From assembly GCF_023074185.1 (NCBI RefSeq), contig NZ_JADPKY010000132.1, positions 372,001-436,000 of the forward strand: a stretch of 64,000 nt of DNA, written 5' to 3'. The DNA is from Bradyrhizobium sp. 132 (GTDB lineage: Bacteria; Pseudomonadota; Alphaproteobacteria; Rhizobiales; Xanthobacteraceae). Of the stretch, positions 7,450 through 16,379 are shown piece after piece; the first letter of the stretch is position 1, and every line of letters begins with the position of its first letter. The position numbers were made by a program, and so were the translations under genes. The notes beneath the pieces are model-generated. The model searched no databases. It was not told where the DNA came from and saw only the letters and a list, made by a program, of their open reading frames with translations.

Positions 7450-8622
7450 ATGACGACATTGACGGTTAAGGACCTTCTCCCCGAGGACGGCACGCGGGGA
7501 ACGCTTGTCGGCCGCGTCTGGCTGCCGCAGGCGAATGGCCCGGCCGTGGTCGCCGTGCGCGGCGACGGTGTCTTCGACGTCACCGCGAAATTCCCGACCA
7601 TCAGCGCGCTCTGCGAAGAGGACGAGCCGGCCAAGGCGCTTGCAGCGACCAGGGGTGAGCGCATCGGCGATCTCGATGCCATCGTCGCCAACACGGCGCC
7701 GGATCAGCGCGATTCGAAAAAGCCGTGGCTGCTCGCGCCGGTCGATCTCCAGACCCTGAAGGCGGCCGGCGTCACCTTCGCCATCTCGATGCTGGAGCGC
7801 GTGATCGAGGAGCGGGCGAAAGGCAATCCGGCCTCGGCGGAAGCGATCCGCAAAGAAGTGACGCGGCTGATCGGCGATGATCTGTCAAAACTCAAGCCGG
7901 GCTCGGATCAGGCGATACACCTGAAGCAGGTGCTGATCGACCAGAACGCCTGGAGCCAATACCTCGAAGTCGGCATCGGCCCCGACGCAGAGGTTTTCAC
8001 CAAGGCGCCGACCTTGTCCTCGGTTGGCACCGGCATGGATGCCGGGCTGCATCCGAAATCGACCTGGAACAATCCGGAGCCGGAGCTGGTGCTGTTCGTC
8101 TCCAGCCGCGGCAAGATCGTCGGCGGCGCGCTCGGCAACGACGTCAATCTGCGCGACTTCGAGGGCCGCTCGGCGCTGCTGTTGTCTAAGGCCAAGGACA
8201 ACAACGCCTCCTGCGCGATCGGCCCGCTGCTGCGCCTGTTCGACGACAGTTTTTCGCTCGACGACGCGCGCAAGCTGGACATCAGCCTGAACGTGAAAGG
8301 GGCGGACGGTTTTGTCCTCGACGGCCACTCCTCGATCAGCATGATCAGCCGCGATCCCACCGACCTGGTCGAGCAAACGATCGGCAAGGTGCATCAATAC
8401 CCTGATGGCTTCGTACTGTTCCTCGGCACGATGTTCGCGCCGGTCAAGGATCGCGATGCGCCGGGGCAGGGGTTCACCCACAAGCGCGATGACATCGTCA
8501 CGATCTCGGCGCCCCAGCTCGGCAAGCTCGTCAACCGCATGCGGACCAGCGACGAGTGCGAGCCCTGGACCTTTGGCATCGGTGCGCTGATGACGAATCT
8601 GGCGCAGCGGAAGCTGATCTAG
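7450..8622 (+). CDS. Fumarylacetoacetate hydrolase-family protein (2-keto-3-deoxy-sugar-acid dehydratase-like)
   Basis: Protein of 390 residues with the FAH fold in its C-terminal two thirds. The metal site shows as PEPELVLF with GALGNDVNLRDFEG about 20 residues later. The long N-terminal domain and overall length resemble the XylX-type enzymes that dehydrate 2-keto-3-deoxy-pentonates. It precedes a sugar-oxidation operon encoding an aldose dehydrogenase and lactonase, which fits a role in the non-phosphorylative L-arabinose (or D-xylose) pathway. The ATG at 7450 was chosen for the conserved MTTLTVKDLLPEDGTRGTLVGRVW start. The 111-base leader holds an 8-base inverted repeat GATCGGCC (7402-7409) / GGCCGATC (7421-7428). 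The reaction is inferred, not proven. Confidence 0.78.
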   Translation: MTTLTVKDLLPEDGTRGTLVGRVWLPQANGPAVVAVRGDGVFDVTAKFPTISALCEEDEPAKALAATRGERIGDLDAIVANTAPDQRDSKKPWLLAPVDLQTLKAAGVTFAISMLERVIEERAKGNPASAEAIRKEVTRLIGDDLSKLKPGSDQAIHLKQVLIDQNAWSQYLEVGIGPDAEVFTKAPTLSSVGTGMDAGLHPKSTWNNPEPELVLFVSSRGKIVGGALGNDVNLRDFEGRSALLLSKAKDNNASCAIGPLLRLFDDSFSLDDARKLDISLNVKGADGFVLDGHSSISMISRDPTDLVEQTIGKVHQYPDGFVLFLGTMFAPVKDRDAPGQGFTHKRDDIVTISAPQLGKLVNRMRTSDECEPWTFGIGALMTNLAQRKLI

Positions 8623-8657
8623 CGCCGGTTTCGCTTCGCTTCATCTCACTTGCGGGG

Positions 8658-8772
8658 CCTCATGGTTCGAGACGCGCCGCAAGCGGCGCTCCTCACCATG
8701 AGGTTCAGGATTTAGCTGCCAACATGAACCTCATCCTGAGGAGCCCGCAAACAGCGGGCGTCTCGAAGGATG
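8658..8772. repeat. Pair of palindromic repeats
   Basis: First unit: CCTCATGGT (8658-8666) pairs with ACCATGAGG (8695-8703), and inside it GCGCCGC (8674-8680) pairs with GCGGCGC (8683-8689). Second unit, similar and inverted: CATCCT (8732-8737) pairs with AGGATG (8767-8772) around GCCCGC (8743-8748) / GCGGGC (8754-8759). Both belong to a dispersed family I recall from Bradyrhizobium. They may act as a terminator behind the FAH-family gene. Confidence 0.68.
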
Positions 8773-8876
8773 GGCCGCACACATTCTTTTCATCTTTCCG
8801 TTGCATCCGCGGAACAAAATCGCGCTGGGCGTGTCATACGATGGCGCTCCCCGCCGACTGCCGTGTTCAGCGCAAA

Positions 8877-8895
8877 TAGTCAGATAATATGACTA
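8877..8895. promoter_or_regulatory. Inverted repeat TAGTCA-N7-TGACTA, candidate GntR operator
   Basis: Perfect 6-base arms around GATAATA, about 110 bases before ytfQ. The core contains a GATAAT sequence resembling a -10 element. The operon it precedes contains its own FadR-subfamily GntR gene (13601-14377), the obvious candidate binder. No tested site is known to me, so this is a prediction. Confidence 0.4.
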
Positions 8896-9006
8896 GTCGG
8901 AACCAAACTTCCGTGAAATAGTCCCTCCCGCCGCCTCCAAGGGCGGTCTGCGGGTGCCATGCTACCAATCGGCGCGCCCGGATTAACATTTTGGGAGACA
9001 CGCCTG

Positions 9007-9972
9007 ATGATCCTCAAAGCCCTCTTTGCGGCCAGCGCGACCGCCGCGTTGCTGCTCGCGCTGCCGGCCAACGCCGCCGAACTCACCATCGGCTTCTCGC
9101 AGATCGGATCGGAATCCGGCTGGCGCGCGGCCGAGACGTCGGTCTCCAAGCAGGAGGCTACCAAGCGCAAGGTCAATCTCAAGATCGCCGACGCGCAGCA
9201 GAAGCAGGAGAACCAGATCAAGGCGATCCGCTCCTTCATCGCGCAGAACGTCGATGCGATCTTCCTCGCGCCTGTCGTCTCGACCGGCTGGGACTCGGTG
9301 CTGAAGGAAGCGAAGGAGGCCAAGATCCCGGTCGTGCTGCTCGACCGCGACATCGATCCCTCCGGCAAGGAGCTCTATCTCACCGCCGTGACCTCCGACA
9401 GCGTGCACGAAGGCGAGGTCGCCGGCGACTGGCTGGCGAAGACCGTCGGGGCCAAGGCCTGCAACATCGTCGAATTGCAGGGCACCGTCGGCGCCAGCGT
9501 GGCCGCCAATCGCAAGAAGGGTTTTGACGCCGCCATCGCCAAGCATGCGAACCTGAAGGTGGTGCGCAGCCAGACCGGCGACTTCACCCGCGCCAAGGGC
9601 AAGGAAGTGATGGAAAGCTTCATCAAGGCCGAAGGCGGCGGCAAGTCGATCTGCGCGGTCTATGCGCACAACGACGACATGATGGTCGGCGCCATCCAGG
9701 CGATGAAGGAAGCGGGCCTCAAGCCCGGCAAGGACATCCTCACCGTCTCGATCGACGCGGTCCCCGACATCTTCAAGGCGATGGTCGCAGGCGAAGCCAA
9801 TGCCACGGTCGAGCTGACGCCGAACATGGCGGGTCCCGCCCTCGATGCCATCGCGGCGTTCAAGGATAAGGGCACGGTTCCGCCGAAATGGATCCAGACC
9901 GACTCGAAGCTCTACACGCCCACCGACGATCCGCAGAAGATCTACGACAGCAAGAAGGGCCTCGGTTACTGA
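9007..9972 (+). CDS. ytfQ: YtfQ-like galactofuranose/pentofuranose ABC transporter binding protein
   Basis: Periplasmic binding protein of 321 residues. A Sec signal ends at NAA-ELTIG. The mature sequence is close to E. coli YtfQ over its whole length: GFSQIGSESGWRAAETSVSKQEA, DAQQKQENQIKAIRSFIAQNVDAIFLAPV, NIVELQGTVGASVAANRKKGF, YAHNDDMMVGAIQA and ANATVELTPNMAGPA. E. coli YtfQ binds galactofuranose; with the arabinose/galactose oxidation genes downstream, L-arabinose or D-galactose in furanose form are likely ligands here. The start at 9007 directly follows a GGGAGACACG ribosome site. It is first in an operon with ytfR, ytfT and yjfF. Confidence 0.93.
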   Translation: MILKALFAASATAALLLALPANAAELTIGFSQIGSESGWRAAETSVSKQEATKRKVNLKIADAQQKQENQIKAIRSFIAQNVDAIFLAPVVSTGWDSVLKEAKEAKIPVVLLDRDIDPSGKELYLTAVTSDSVHEGEVAGDWLAKTVGAKACNIVELQGTVGASVAANRKKGFDAAIAKHANLKVVRSQTGDFTRAKGKEVMESFIKAEGGGKSICAVYAHNDDMMVGAIQAMKEAGLKPGKDILTVSIDAVPDIFKAMVAGEANATVELTPNMAGPALDAIAAFKDKGTVPPKWIQTDSKLYTPTDDPQKIYDSKKGLGY

Positions 9973-9983
9973 GGCGAGTGCGT

Positions 9984-10014
9984 CGCCGGACGGCCGTGTT
10001 TCGGCAGTCCGGCG
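9984..10014 (+). terminator. Stem-loop between ytfQ and ytfR
   Basis: CGCCGGAC (9984-9991) pairs with GTCCGGCG (10007-10014), and within it GCCG (9993-9996) pairs with CGGC (10002-10005). No T-run follows. Placed 11 bases behind the binding-protein stop in a 121-base gap, it more likely protects the ytfQ message or attenuates read-through than ends the operon fully. Confidence 0.6.
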
Positions 10015-10093
10015 GCCCCCTTCGAAACCGCTGCGCGAACGGATAGGCTGGGTGTCCGCATCATCAGCGGGCGCCGGTGGGAGTGACGTCACG

Positions 10094-11638
10094 ATGGAGA
10101 ACAGCTCGGATTCTGCCGCTTCCCTGCTGGAGGTGCGCGGGATCAGCAAAAGTTTTGGTGCTGTGCATGCGTTGCAGGAGGTCGACTTCACGCTCCGCGC
10201 CGGCGAGATCCATGCGCTGCTCGGCGAGAACGGCGCCGGCAAATCTACGCTGATCAAGGTGATCACGGGCGTGTTCCCGCGCGATGCCGGCATCGTCAGG
10301 ATCAGCGGCGAAGAGGTCGCGCCGCGCTCGGCCAAGGCCGCACTTCAGGCCGGCATTGCCACCGTCTATCAGGAAGTCAATTTGCTGCCGAACCTCTCGG
10401 TGGCGCAGAACCTGTTCCTCGATCGCCAGCCGATGCGCTTCGGCATCGTGCGCGGAGGCGAGGTGCGCCGTCGCGCGAAGACATTGCTCGCGGATTTCGG
10501 TCTCGATATCGATGTATCGGCGCCGCTCGGCAGCTATTCCGTCGCCGTGCAGCACGTCACCGCGATCGCGCGCGCCGTCGATCTCTCGGCGCGCGTGCTG
10601 ATCCTGGACGAGCCGACCGCGAGCCTCGACCGCCACGAGGTCGAGATCCTCTTTCGCATCATGCGCCAGCTCGCCGGGCGCGGTATCGGGATTGTTTTCG
10701 TCAGCCATTTCCTCGACCAGGTCTACGAGATTTCCGATCGCATCACAGTCTTGCGCAACGGCCGCCTGGTCGGCGAGCGCGAGACCGCGTCTCTGTCGCG
10801 GCTCGAGCTGATCCGGATGATGCTCGGCCGCGAGCTCGCGGAGACCACCAGCACCCGGGCATCAGCAGGCGCGCAGAAGACGCGTGACGTCTGTGCGAGC
10901 TTCGAGAATTACGGCAAGGCCGGCTACGTCGCGCCGTTCAATCTCGAGCTGCGCCACGGCGAGGTCGTCGGCCTCGCCGGTCTGCTTGGCTCCGGCCGAA
11001 CCGAGACGGCGCGGCTGGTGTTCGGCGCCGAGCGCGCCGATCGCGGGCAGGCGAGAGTCGAAGGCGTGCCTGTCCGGCTTCAGTCGCCGCGCGATGGCGT
11101 GCGCCACGGCTTTGGCTATTGCCCGGAAGAGCGCAAGACCGACGGCATCGTCGCCGAGCTTACCGTGCGCGAGAACATCGTGCTCGCGCTCCAGGCCAAG
11201 CGCGGCCTGCATCGGCCGCTGTCGCGCCGCGAGCAGGACGAGATCGCAAGACGTTACGTCAAGATGCTCGACATCCGCCCGCCCGATCCGGAGCGTCCCG
11301 TGGGCCTGTTGTCCGGGGGCAATCAGCAAAAGGTGCTGCTGGCTCGCTGGCTCGCAACCTCGCCGCGGCTGCTCGTGCTGGACGAGCCGACCCGCGGCAT
11401 CGACGTCGGCGCGCACGCCGAGATCATTCGCCTGATACGCGAGCTCTGCGACGACGGGCTTGCGCTGCTCGTGATCTCCTCCGAGCTCGACGAGATCGTG
11501 ACCTATTCCGATCGTGTGGTGGTGCTGCGCGATCGCGCCCATGTCGAGGAGCTCGCCGGCGAGGCCATCGACGTCGGCAGCATTCTCGCCGCCATCGCCG
11601 CCGATGGCGGCAGTGTCGCGCATGAGGGCCGGGCATGA
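10094..11638 (+). CDS. ytfR: YtfR-like sugar ABC transporter ATPase (two nucleotide-binding domains)
   Basis: Tandem ATPase of 514 residues of the carbohydrate (CUT2) class that energises the YtfT/YjfF membrane pair. The first domain has Walker A GENGAGKST at 44-52 and LILDEPTASLD as Walker B, but a degenerate signature (GSYSVAVQ instead of LSGGQ). The second domain carries LSGGNQQKVLLARWL and LVLDEPTRGIDVGA while its Walker A is degenerate (GLLGSGRTET). This asymmetry is usual for the class. The ATG at 10094 precedes the LLEVRGISKSFG opening expected of the family. Its stop overlaps the ytfT start as ATGA. Confidence 0.92.
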   Translation: MENSSDSAASLLEVRGISKSFGAVHALQEVDFTLRAGEIHALLGENGAGKSTLIKVITGVFPRDAGIVRISGEEVAPRSAKAALQAGIATVYQEVNLLPNLSVAQNLFLDRQPMRFGIVRGGEVRRRAKTLLADFGLDIDVSAPLGSYSVAVQHVTAIARAVDLSARVLILDEPTASLDRHEVEILFRIMRQLAGRGIGIVFVSHFLDQVYEISDRITVLRNGRLVGERETASLSRLELIRMMLGRELAETTSTRASAGAQKTRDVCASFENYGKAGYVAPFNLELRHGEVVGLAGLLGSGRTETARLVFGAERADRGQARVEGVPVRLQSPRDGVRHGFGYCPEERKTDGIVAELTVRENIVLALQAKRGLHRPLSRREQDEIARRYVKMLDIRPPDPERPVGLLSGGNQQKVLLARWLATSPRLLVLDEPTRGIDVGAHAEIIRLIRELCDDGLALLVISSELDEIVTYSDRVVVLRDRAHVEELAGEAIDVGSILAAIAADGGSVAHEGRA

Positions 11639-12627
11639 CAGCGCTGTTGCCGCGCCGCGGCCTTGCCCAGATTCTTGCGTTAATCGTTATCCTCGCGGTC
11701 GATCGTGTGGTGTCGCCGCAATTCTTCGACCTGCGTCTCCAGGACGGCCGTCTGTTCGGCAGCCTGATCGACGTGCTCAACCGCGGCACGCCGGTGGCGC
11801 TGCTCTCGCTCGGCATGGTGCTGGTGATCGCGACGCGCGGCATCGATCTGTCAGTCGGCGCGATCATGGCTATCTCGGGCGCAATCGCGGCGAGCCTCGC
11901 CGACAGCCACAGTCTGGCCGTGGTGCTGGCAGCCGCGCTCGGCGCGGGCTTGATCTGCGGCTTGTGGAACGGATTTCTCGTCGCGGTGCTTGGCATGCAG
12001 CCGATCGTCGCGACGTTGATCCTGATGGTGGCGGGACGCGGCATCGCGCAGCTCATCACCGAGGGTCGCATCGTGACCTTCTCCTCGCCCGATCTGGTCT
12101 GGCTGGGCAATGGCGCCATTCTTGGCGTGCCGGTGCCAGTCGCGATTGCGTTGGGCATGCTGATCCTCACCGGCGCGGTGGTGCGCGGCTCGGCGCTCGG
12201 ACTGCTGATCGAGGCCACCGGCGGCAATGCGCGGGCGAGCGAACTCGCTGGCGTCGGCACGCGCGCCATGATTTTGGCGGTCTATGTCTGGTGCGGTGTC
12301 TGTGCTGCGCTCGCCGGCGTGATCGCGGCTGCCGACATCATGGGCGCCGATGCCAACAATGCCGGCCTCTGGCTCGAGCTCGACGCGATCCTGGCCGTTG
12401 TGATCGGCGGCACCTCGCTGTTCGGCGGCCGCTTCAGCCTAATTCTTGCTGTGTTAGGTGCACTGATCATCCAGACCATGAACACCGGCATTTTGCTGTC
12501 GGGATATCCGCCGGAGTTCAATTTGCTGGTCAAGGCAGTGGTGGTGATCGCCGTGCTTCTGCTGCAATCACCGAAACTGTCCGGCGTTGCCGGTGTCGTG
12601 GCGCGGCTGCGGAGGGCAAAAGCTTGA
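11635..12627 (+). CDS. ytfT: YtfT-like sugar ABC transporter permease
   Basis: Inner-membrane permease of 330 residues of the BPD_transp_2 (CUT2) family. About eight to ten hydrophobic segments are visible, with the family motif SLGMVLVIATRGIDLSVGAIMAISGA at 55-85 and the conserved GGTSLFGGRFSLILAVLGALIIQTMNTGI near the C-terminus. One of two non-identical permeases in this operon, as in E. coli ytf/yjf. Its start overlaps the ytfR stop and its own stop overlaps the yjfF start (TTGA). Confidence 0.92.
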   Translation: MTALLPRRGLAQILALIVILAVDRVVSPQFFDLRLQDGRLFGSLIDVLNRGTPVALLSLGMVLVIATRGIDLSVGAIMAISGAIAASLADSHSLAVVLAAALGAGLICGLWNGFLVAVLGMQPIVATLILMVAGRGIAQLITEGRIVTFSSPDLVWLGNGAILGVPVPVAIALGMLILTGAVVRGSALGLLIEATGGNARASELAGVGTRAMILAVYVWCGVCAALAGVIAAADIMGADANNAGLWLELDAILAVVIGGTSLFGGRFSLILAVLGALIIQTMNTGILLSGYPPEFNLLVKAVVVIAVLLLQSPKLSGVAGVVARLRRAKA

Positions 12628-13604
12628 AAGGCCTGCCGCCCGTCCTCATCACCGCCATCGTGCTCGTCGCGGGATTCGCGCTCTGCGCGGTGCAATTCCC
12701 CAACATCGCCTCGACTCGCGTGGTCGGCAATCTCCTCACCGATAATGCCTTCCTCGGCATCGTCGCGACCGGCATGACCTTCGTCATCATCTCCGGCGGC
12801 ATCGATCTCTCGGTCGGCTCGGTGATCGGCTTTACCACTGTATTCGTCGCGCTGGCGATCGAGCGCTGGGGCGTTCCACCTCTCGTCGCCTTCGTCGCCA
12901 TCCTCGCGCTCTCGGGAGCCTTTGGCGCGGCGATGGGCGCGATGATCCACGTCTTCGATCTGCCGCCTTTCATCGTGACGCTCGCCGGCATGTTCCTGGC
13001 CCGTGGCGCCAGCTTCCTGCTCTCGACGGAATCGGTGCCGATCACCGCGCCGGTCTATTCCACCGTGTCGGACTTCGCGCTGCGGCTACCCGGCGGCGGG
13101 CGCCTGACTGCGGTCGCGATCATCATGCTTACGATCGTGATCGGCGGCGCATTGCTGCTGCGTCTCACCCGGTTCGGCGCCAATGTCTATGCGCTCGGCG
13201 GCAGCCGGCAGGCCGCGAGCCTGATGGGCGTTGCCGTCGGCAGGATGACGGTGAAGATCTACATGCTGTCGAGCCTGCTGGCGGGCATCGCGGGCATCGT
13301 CTTCTCCTTCTACACCAGTGCGGGATACTCGCTTTCCGCCGTCGGCGTCGAGCTCGACAGCATTGCGGCGGTCGTGATCGGCGGCACGCTGCTCACCGGC
13401 GGGCAGGGCTCGGTGGTCGGCACCTTCCTCGGCGTGCTGATCCAGGGCATGATCCAGACCTACATCAATTTCGACGGGACGCTGTCGAGCTGGTGGACCA
13501 AGATCGCGACCGGCGTGCTGCTGTTCGCCTTCATCGCCTTGCAGCAGGGGCTGGTCGCGCTCGCGCGCCGGCCGGTGGCGAAGCGCGCGGGAGCCGTCTC
13601 ATGA
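12624..13604 (+). CDS. yjfF: YjfF-like sugar ABC transporter permease
   Basis: Second permease of the furanose transporter, 326 residues. It follows E. coli YjfF closely, for example ASTRVVGNLLTDNAFLGIVATGMTFVIISGGIDLSVGSVIGFT and the C-terminal IQTYINFDGTLSSWWTKIATG. The probable start is the TTG at 12624, which overlaps the ytfT stop and gives the expected N-terminus LKGLPPVLITAIVLVAGF. No better ATG keeps that conserved region. The stop overlaps the GntR start as ATGA, so transporter and regulator are translationally coupled. Confidence 0.92.
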   Translation: MKGLPPVLITAIVLVAGFALCAVQFPNIASTRVVGNLLTDNAFLGIVATGMTFVIISGGIDLSVGSVIGFTTVFVALAIERWGVPPLVAFVAILALSGAFGAAMGAMIHVFDLPPFIVTLAGMFLARGASFLLSTESVPITAPVYSTVSDFALRLPGGGRLTAVAIIMLTIVIGGALLLRLTRFGANVYALGGSRQAASLMGVAVGRMTVKIYMLSSLLAGIAGIVFSFYTSAGYSLSAVGVELDSIAAVVIGGTLLTGGQGSVVGTFLGVLIQGMIQTYINFDGTLSSWWTKIATGVLLFAFIALQQGLVALARRPVAKRAGAVS

Positions 13605-14377
13605 CCTCGCGCATCGTCGTCATCCCGACGCGCCGGGCGCACTCCAATCACGCGGAGGTGGCGCGCTCGATCGGCGTCGACATCATCGCCGGGCGTTACG
13701 CGGAGGGGACAAGGCTTCCGGGTGATGCCGAGATGATCGCGATGTTCGGCGTGTCGCGGCCGGTGCTGCGCGAGAGCGTGAAGACGCTGGTCGCCAAGGG
13801 CCTGCTCACCACCAAGGCGAGGGTCGGCACTGTCGTGCGCGAGCGCGTCGCCTGGAACATGTTCGACGCCGACGTGCTGGCCTGGCATCTGGACGCCGGC
13901 ATCGACAAGCGCTTCCTCAACGACCTCGCCGAGATCCGCCTTGCGGTCGAGCCGCGCGCGGCCGTGCTGGCAGCGGCGCAGCGGTCGGAGCAGGACTTGG
14001 CCGAGCTGCGTCGCTGCATGGAGCGGATGCGGGATGAGGCTTCCGATTCCGTCGGCTTTGCTGATGCCGACCTCGCGCTTCATGTCGCCGTGGCGCGTGC
14101 GTCCGGTAATCTGTTCATGCGCTCGATCGGGCACGTCATCGAGGCCGCCTTGCGCGCCTCGTTCCTGCTCAGCGCACCTGTCGAACCGGAGGACCGCGAC
14201 ATCGTGCTGCTCTGGCATCAGAAGATCGTCGATGCCATCGCGACGGGTGATGCCGCGACTGCCTCGGAGGCGATGGTCTACGTCATTCACAACGGCATGC
14301 GCCGCCATGAGGGTACAGTGACCGAGACTGTACCGGCCGAGGCGCTGCCGTCCGCGGACACTGGAGAGAGATCGTGA
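13601..14377 (+). CDS. GntR-family transcriptional regulator (FadR subfamily)
   Basis: Cytoplasmic repressor-type protein of 258 residues. The winged helix (about 15-85) contains GTRLPGDAEMIAMFGVSRPVLRESVKTLVAKGLL and the TKARVGTVV wing. The all-helical FCD effector domain follows (about 95-235), with the metal-binding pattern typical of FadR-type regulators (DLALHVAVARASGN and a late HQKIVDAI). Embedded in and coupled to the sugar operon, it most likely responds to the sugar, its lactone or the sugar acid and controls the operon. A 19-base inverted repeat before ytfQ (8877-8895) is the candidate site. Confidence 0.9.
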   Translation: MTSRIVVIPTRRAHSNHAEVARSIGVDIIAGRYAEGTRLPGDAEMIAMFGVSRPVLRESVKTLVAKGLLTTKARVGTVVRERVAWNMFDADVLAWHLDAGIDKRFLNDLAEIRLAVEPRAAVLAAAQRSEQDLAELRRCMERMRDEASDSVGFADADLALHVAVARASGNLFMRSIGHVIEAALRASFLLSAPVEPEDRDIVLLWHQKIVDAIATGDAATASEAMVYVIHNGMRRHEGTVTETVPAEALPSADTGERS

Positions 14378-15300
14378 CTGAACTTCGCATCGCCATCGTC
14401 GGCTTCGGCAAGATCGCGCGGGACCAGCATGTCGGCGCGATCGCCGCGGTGCCGGGTGCGACGCTCGCGGCCGTTGCCAGCCGCAACGCCTCGCTGCCGG
14501 GGCTGCCGCACTTTGCCACCATCGAGGAATTGCTGGAGAGGGGGCCGTCGATCGATGCGGTGTCGCTGTGCACGCCGCCGCAGGTGCGCCGCACCCAGGC
14601 TGCCTTGGCGCTCGCCGCCGGCAAGCATGTCATGCTGGAGAAGCCGCCCGGCACCGGCGTTGCCGAGCTCGATCCCTTGATCGCGATGGCGGCGGATGCG
14701 AAGCGCACACTGTTTGCGACCTGGCATTCGCGCCAAGCACCGGCCGTCGAGCCGGCGCGGCAATGGCTCGCCGCGCGGCGGATCGCCTCCGTGCACATCA
14801 ACTGGAAAGAGGACGTCCGCGTCTGGCATCCCGGGCAGGCCTGGATCTGGGAGCCCGGCGGGCTCGGGGTGTTCGATCCCGGCATCAATGCGCTGTCGAT
14901 CCTGACCAGGATCCTGCCGAAGCCGGTGTTCGTCACCGCGGCCGAGCTCGCCTTCCCCGCCAATTGCCAGGCGCCGATCGCCGCGAACCTGACGCTGGCC
15001 GATATTGATGGCCTGCGAGTTACCGCCGAGTTCGATTTCCGCCAGACCGGGCCGCAGAGCTGGGATATCCTCGTCGAAACCGACCAGGGCCGGATGACGC
15101 TATCCCGCGGCGGCCGGATCATGGCGATCGACGGCAAGACCGTTGCCGAGGCGCCCGATGAGGAATATCGGGAGCTGTACCGGCGCCTCGTCACGCTTGC
15201 CGCAACAGGTGCCCGCGACGTCGATCTGGCGCCGCTTCGTCTCGTCGCCGATGCCTTCCTGCTCGGCAGGCGCAATATCGTCGAACCATTTGTGGATTAG
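14374..15300 (+). CDS. L-arabinose / D-galactose 1-dehydrogenase (Gfo/Idh/MocA family)
   Basis: NAD(P)-dependent aldose dehydrogenase of 308 residues that oxidises the sugar at C1 to its lactone. The Rossmann start is IVGFGKIARDQH. The EKPPGTG segment, the DVRVWHPGQAWIWEPGGLGVFDPGINALSI block and the C-terminal LRLVADAFLLGRR agree closely with my memory of the Azospirillum L-arabinose 1-dehydrogenase and related galactose dehydrogenases. The EKPPG lysine and the DPGINA aspartate/asparagine are the expected catalytic region. The start overlaps the GntR stop (GTGA). Epimerase and lactonase genes follow immediately, completing the first steps of oxidative sugar breakdown. Arabinose versus galactose preference cannot be read from sequence. 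Confidence 0.88.
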   Translation: MTELRIAIVGFGKIARDQHVGAIAAVPGATLAAVASRNASLPGLPHFATIEELLERGPSIDAVSLCTPPQVRRTQAALALAAGKHVMLEKPPGTGVAELDPLIAMAADAKRTLFATWHSRQAPAVEPARQWLAARRIASVHINWKEDVRVWHPGQAWIWEPGGLGVFDPGINALSILTRILPKPVFVTAAELAFPANCQAPIAANLTLADIDGLRVTAEFDFRQTGPQSWDILVETDQGRMTLSRGGRIMAIDGKTVAEAPDEEYRELYRRLVTLAATGARDVDLAPLRLVADAFLLGRRNIVEPFVD

Positions 15301-15302
15301 AC

Positions 15303-16379
15303 ATGGCTGGCGCAAAAATAGAAAAAGACGTCTTCGGAACACTGCCGGACGGCCGTAGCGTGGAGCGCATCGTGCTGCGCGGGGAGAGTGGGTTCGAAGC
15401 GCGCATCATCACCCACGGCGCGGTGATTCAGGCTCTGATCGCGCCGGACACGAGAGGCGGCTATGACGACGTCGTGCTGGGTCACGATGCGTTCGCCGGC
15501 TATCTCGCCGAGCGGAAGTTTTTTGGCGCCACCGTGGGCCGCTATGCCAACCGCATCGCCAACGGACAATTTTCGCTGGACGGCGAGACGGTGCAGCTTC
15601 CCGTCAACAACGGTCCGAACGCGTTGCATGGCGGCCTCGACGGATTCGACCGCAAGCTCTGGGAGATTGCGGAGATCGACGACGGCGCCGAGTCGGCGGT
15701 GACGCTGACCTACACGAGCCCGCATGGCGAGGAGAACTATCCCGGCCGGCTCGACGTCCGCCTGACCTATCGCGTCACCGGCCCGAGCGAGCTGTCGCTC
15801 ACCATGGAGGCGCGGACCGACCGGCCGACCATCGTCAACCTGACCAATCACAGCTTCTTCAATCTGGAGGGCGCGACGTCAGGCACACCCGTTCTCGATC
15901 ACAAGCTGACGGTCGCCGCCGAACATTTCCTGGCGATCGATCCCACCGCCATTCCGCTTCCTGAGCCGCCGCGCAGCGTTGCCGGCACACCGTTCGACTT
16001 CCGCGACGCCCAGGCCGTCGGCGCGCGCATCCGCGAGAGCGATCGGCAATTACAGAACGGCAAGGGCTACGACCATACCTACTGTCTTGGCCGCGACGGC
16101 AAGCTTGCGCTCGCGGCGCGGCTGGAGGCGCCGCGCTCGGGGCGGATCATGGAGCTGTTCACCGATCAGCCCGGTCTTCAGGTCTATTCCGGCAACTATC
16201 TCGACGGCACGATCTCGGGGAAGGGCGGCAAGCTGTATCGCCAGTCGGACGCGATGTGCCTGGAGCCGCACATGTGGCCCAATTCACCAAACCGGCCGGA
16301 TTTTCCAAGCCCGCGCCTCGATCCAGGCGGGGTCTATCGCCATCATACCGTCTATCGCTTTGCGGTGAGGTCGCCATGA
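15303..16379 (+). CDS. galM: Aldose 1-epimerase (mutarotase)
   Basis: Enzyme of 358 residues that interconverts alpha and beta anomers of free sugars. GalM signature stretches are TVGRYANRIANGQF, NGPNALHGGLDGFDRKLWE (first catalytic His), NLTNHSFFNLEG (second catalytic His), and GLQVYSGNYLDG with the acidic base near the C-terminus in SDAMCLEPHMWPNSPN. No signal peptide, so cytoplasmic. Located 2 bases behind the dehydrogenase and overlapping the lactonase start (ATGA). It would supply the anomer accepted by the dehydrogenase. Confidence 0.93.
   Translation: MAGAKIEKDVFGTLPDGRSVERIVLRGESGFEARIITHGAVIQALIAPDTRGGYDDVVLGHDAFAGYLAERKFFGATVGRYANRIANGQFSLDGETVQLPVNNGPNALHGGLDGFDRKLWEIAEIDDGAESAVTLTYTSPHGEENYPGRLDVRLTYRVTGPSELSLTMEARTDRPTIVNLTNHSFFNLEGATSGTPVLDHKLTVAAEHFLAIDPTAIPLPEPPRSVAGTPFDFRDAQAVGARIRESDRQLQNGKGYDHTYCLGRDGKLALAARLEAPRSGRIMELFTDQPGLQVYSGNYLDGTISGKGGKLYRQSDAMCLEPHMWPNSPNRPDFPSPRLDPGGVYRHHTVYRFAVRSP

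Larger units (their letters stand above)
8623..9006. other. Intergenic region: repeat element and putative sugar-operon control region
   Basis: This 384-base gap has no convincing gene. The left half holds two palindromic repeats in opposite orientation (8658-8703 and 8732-8772). The right half is relatively AT-rich around 8876-8900 and carries a 19-base inverted repeat, then a short leader running to ytfQ. Confidence 0.7.
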
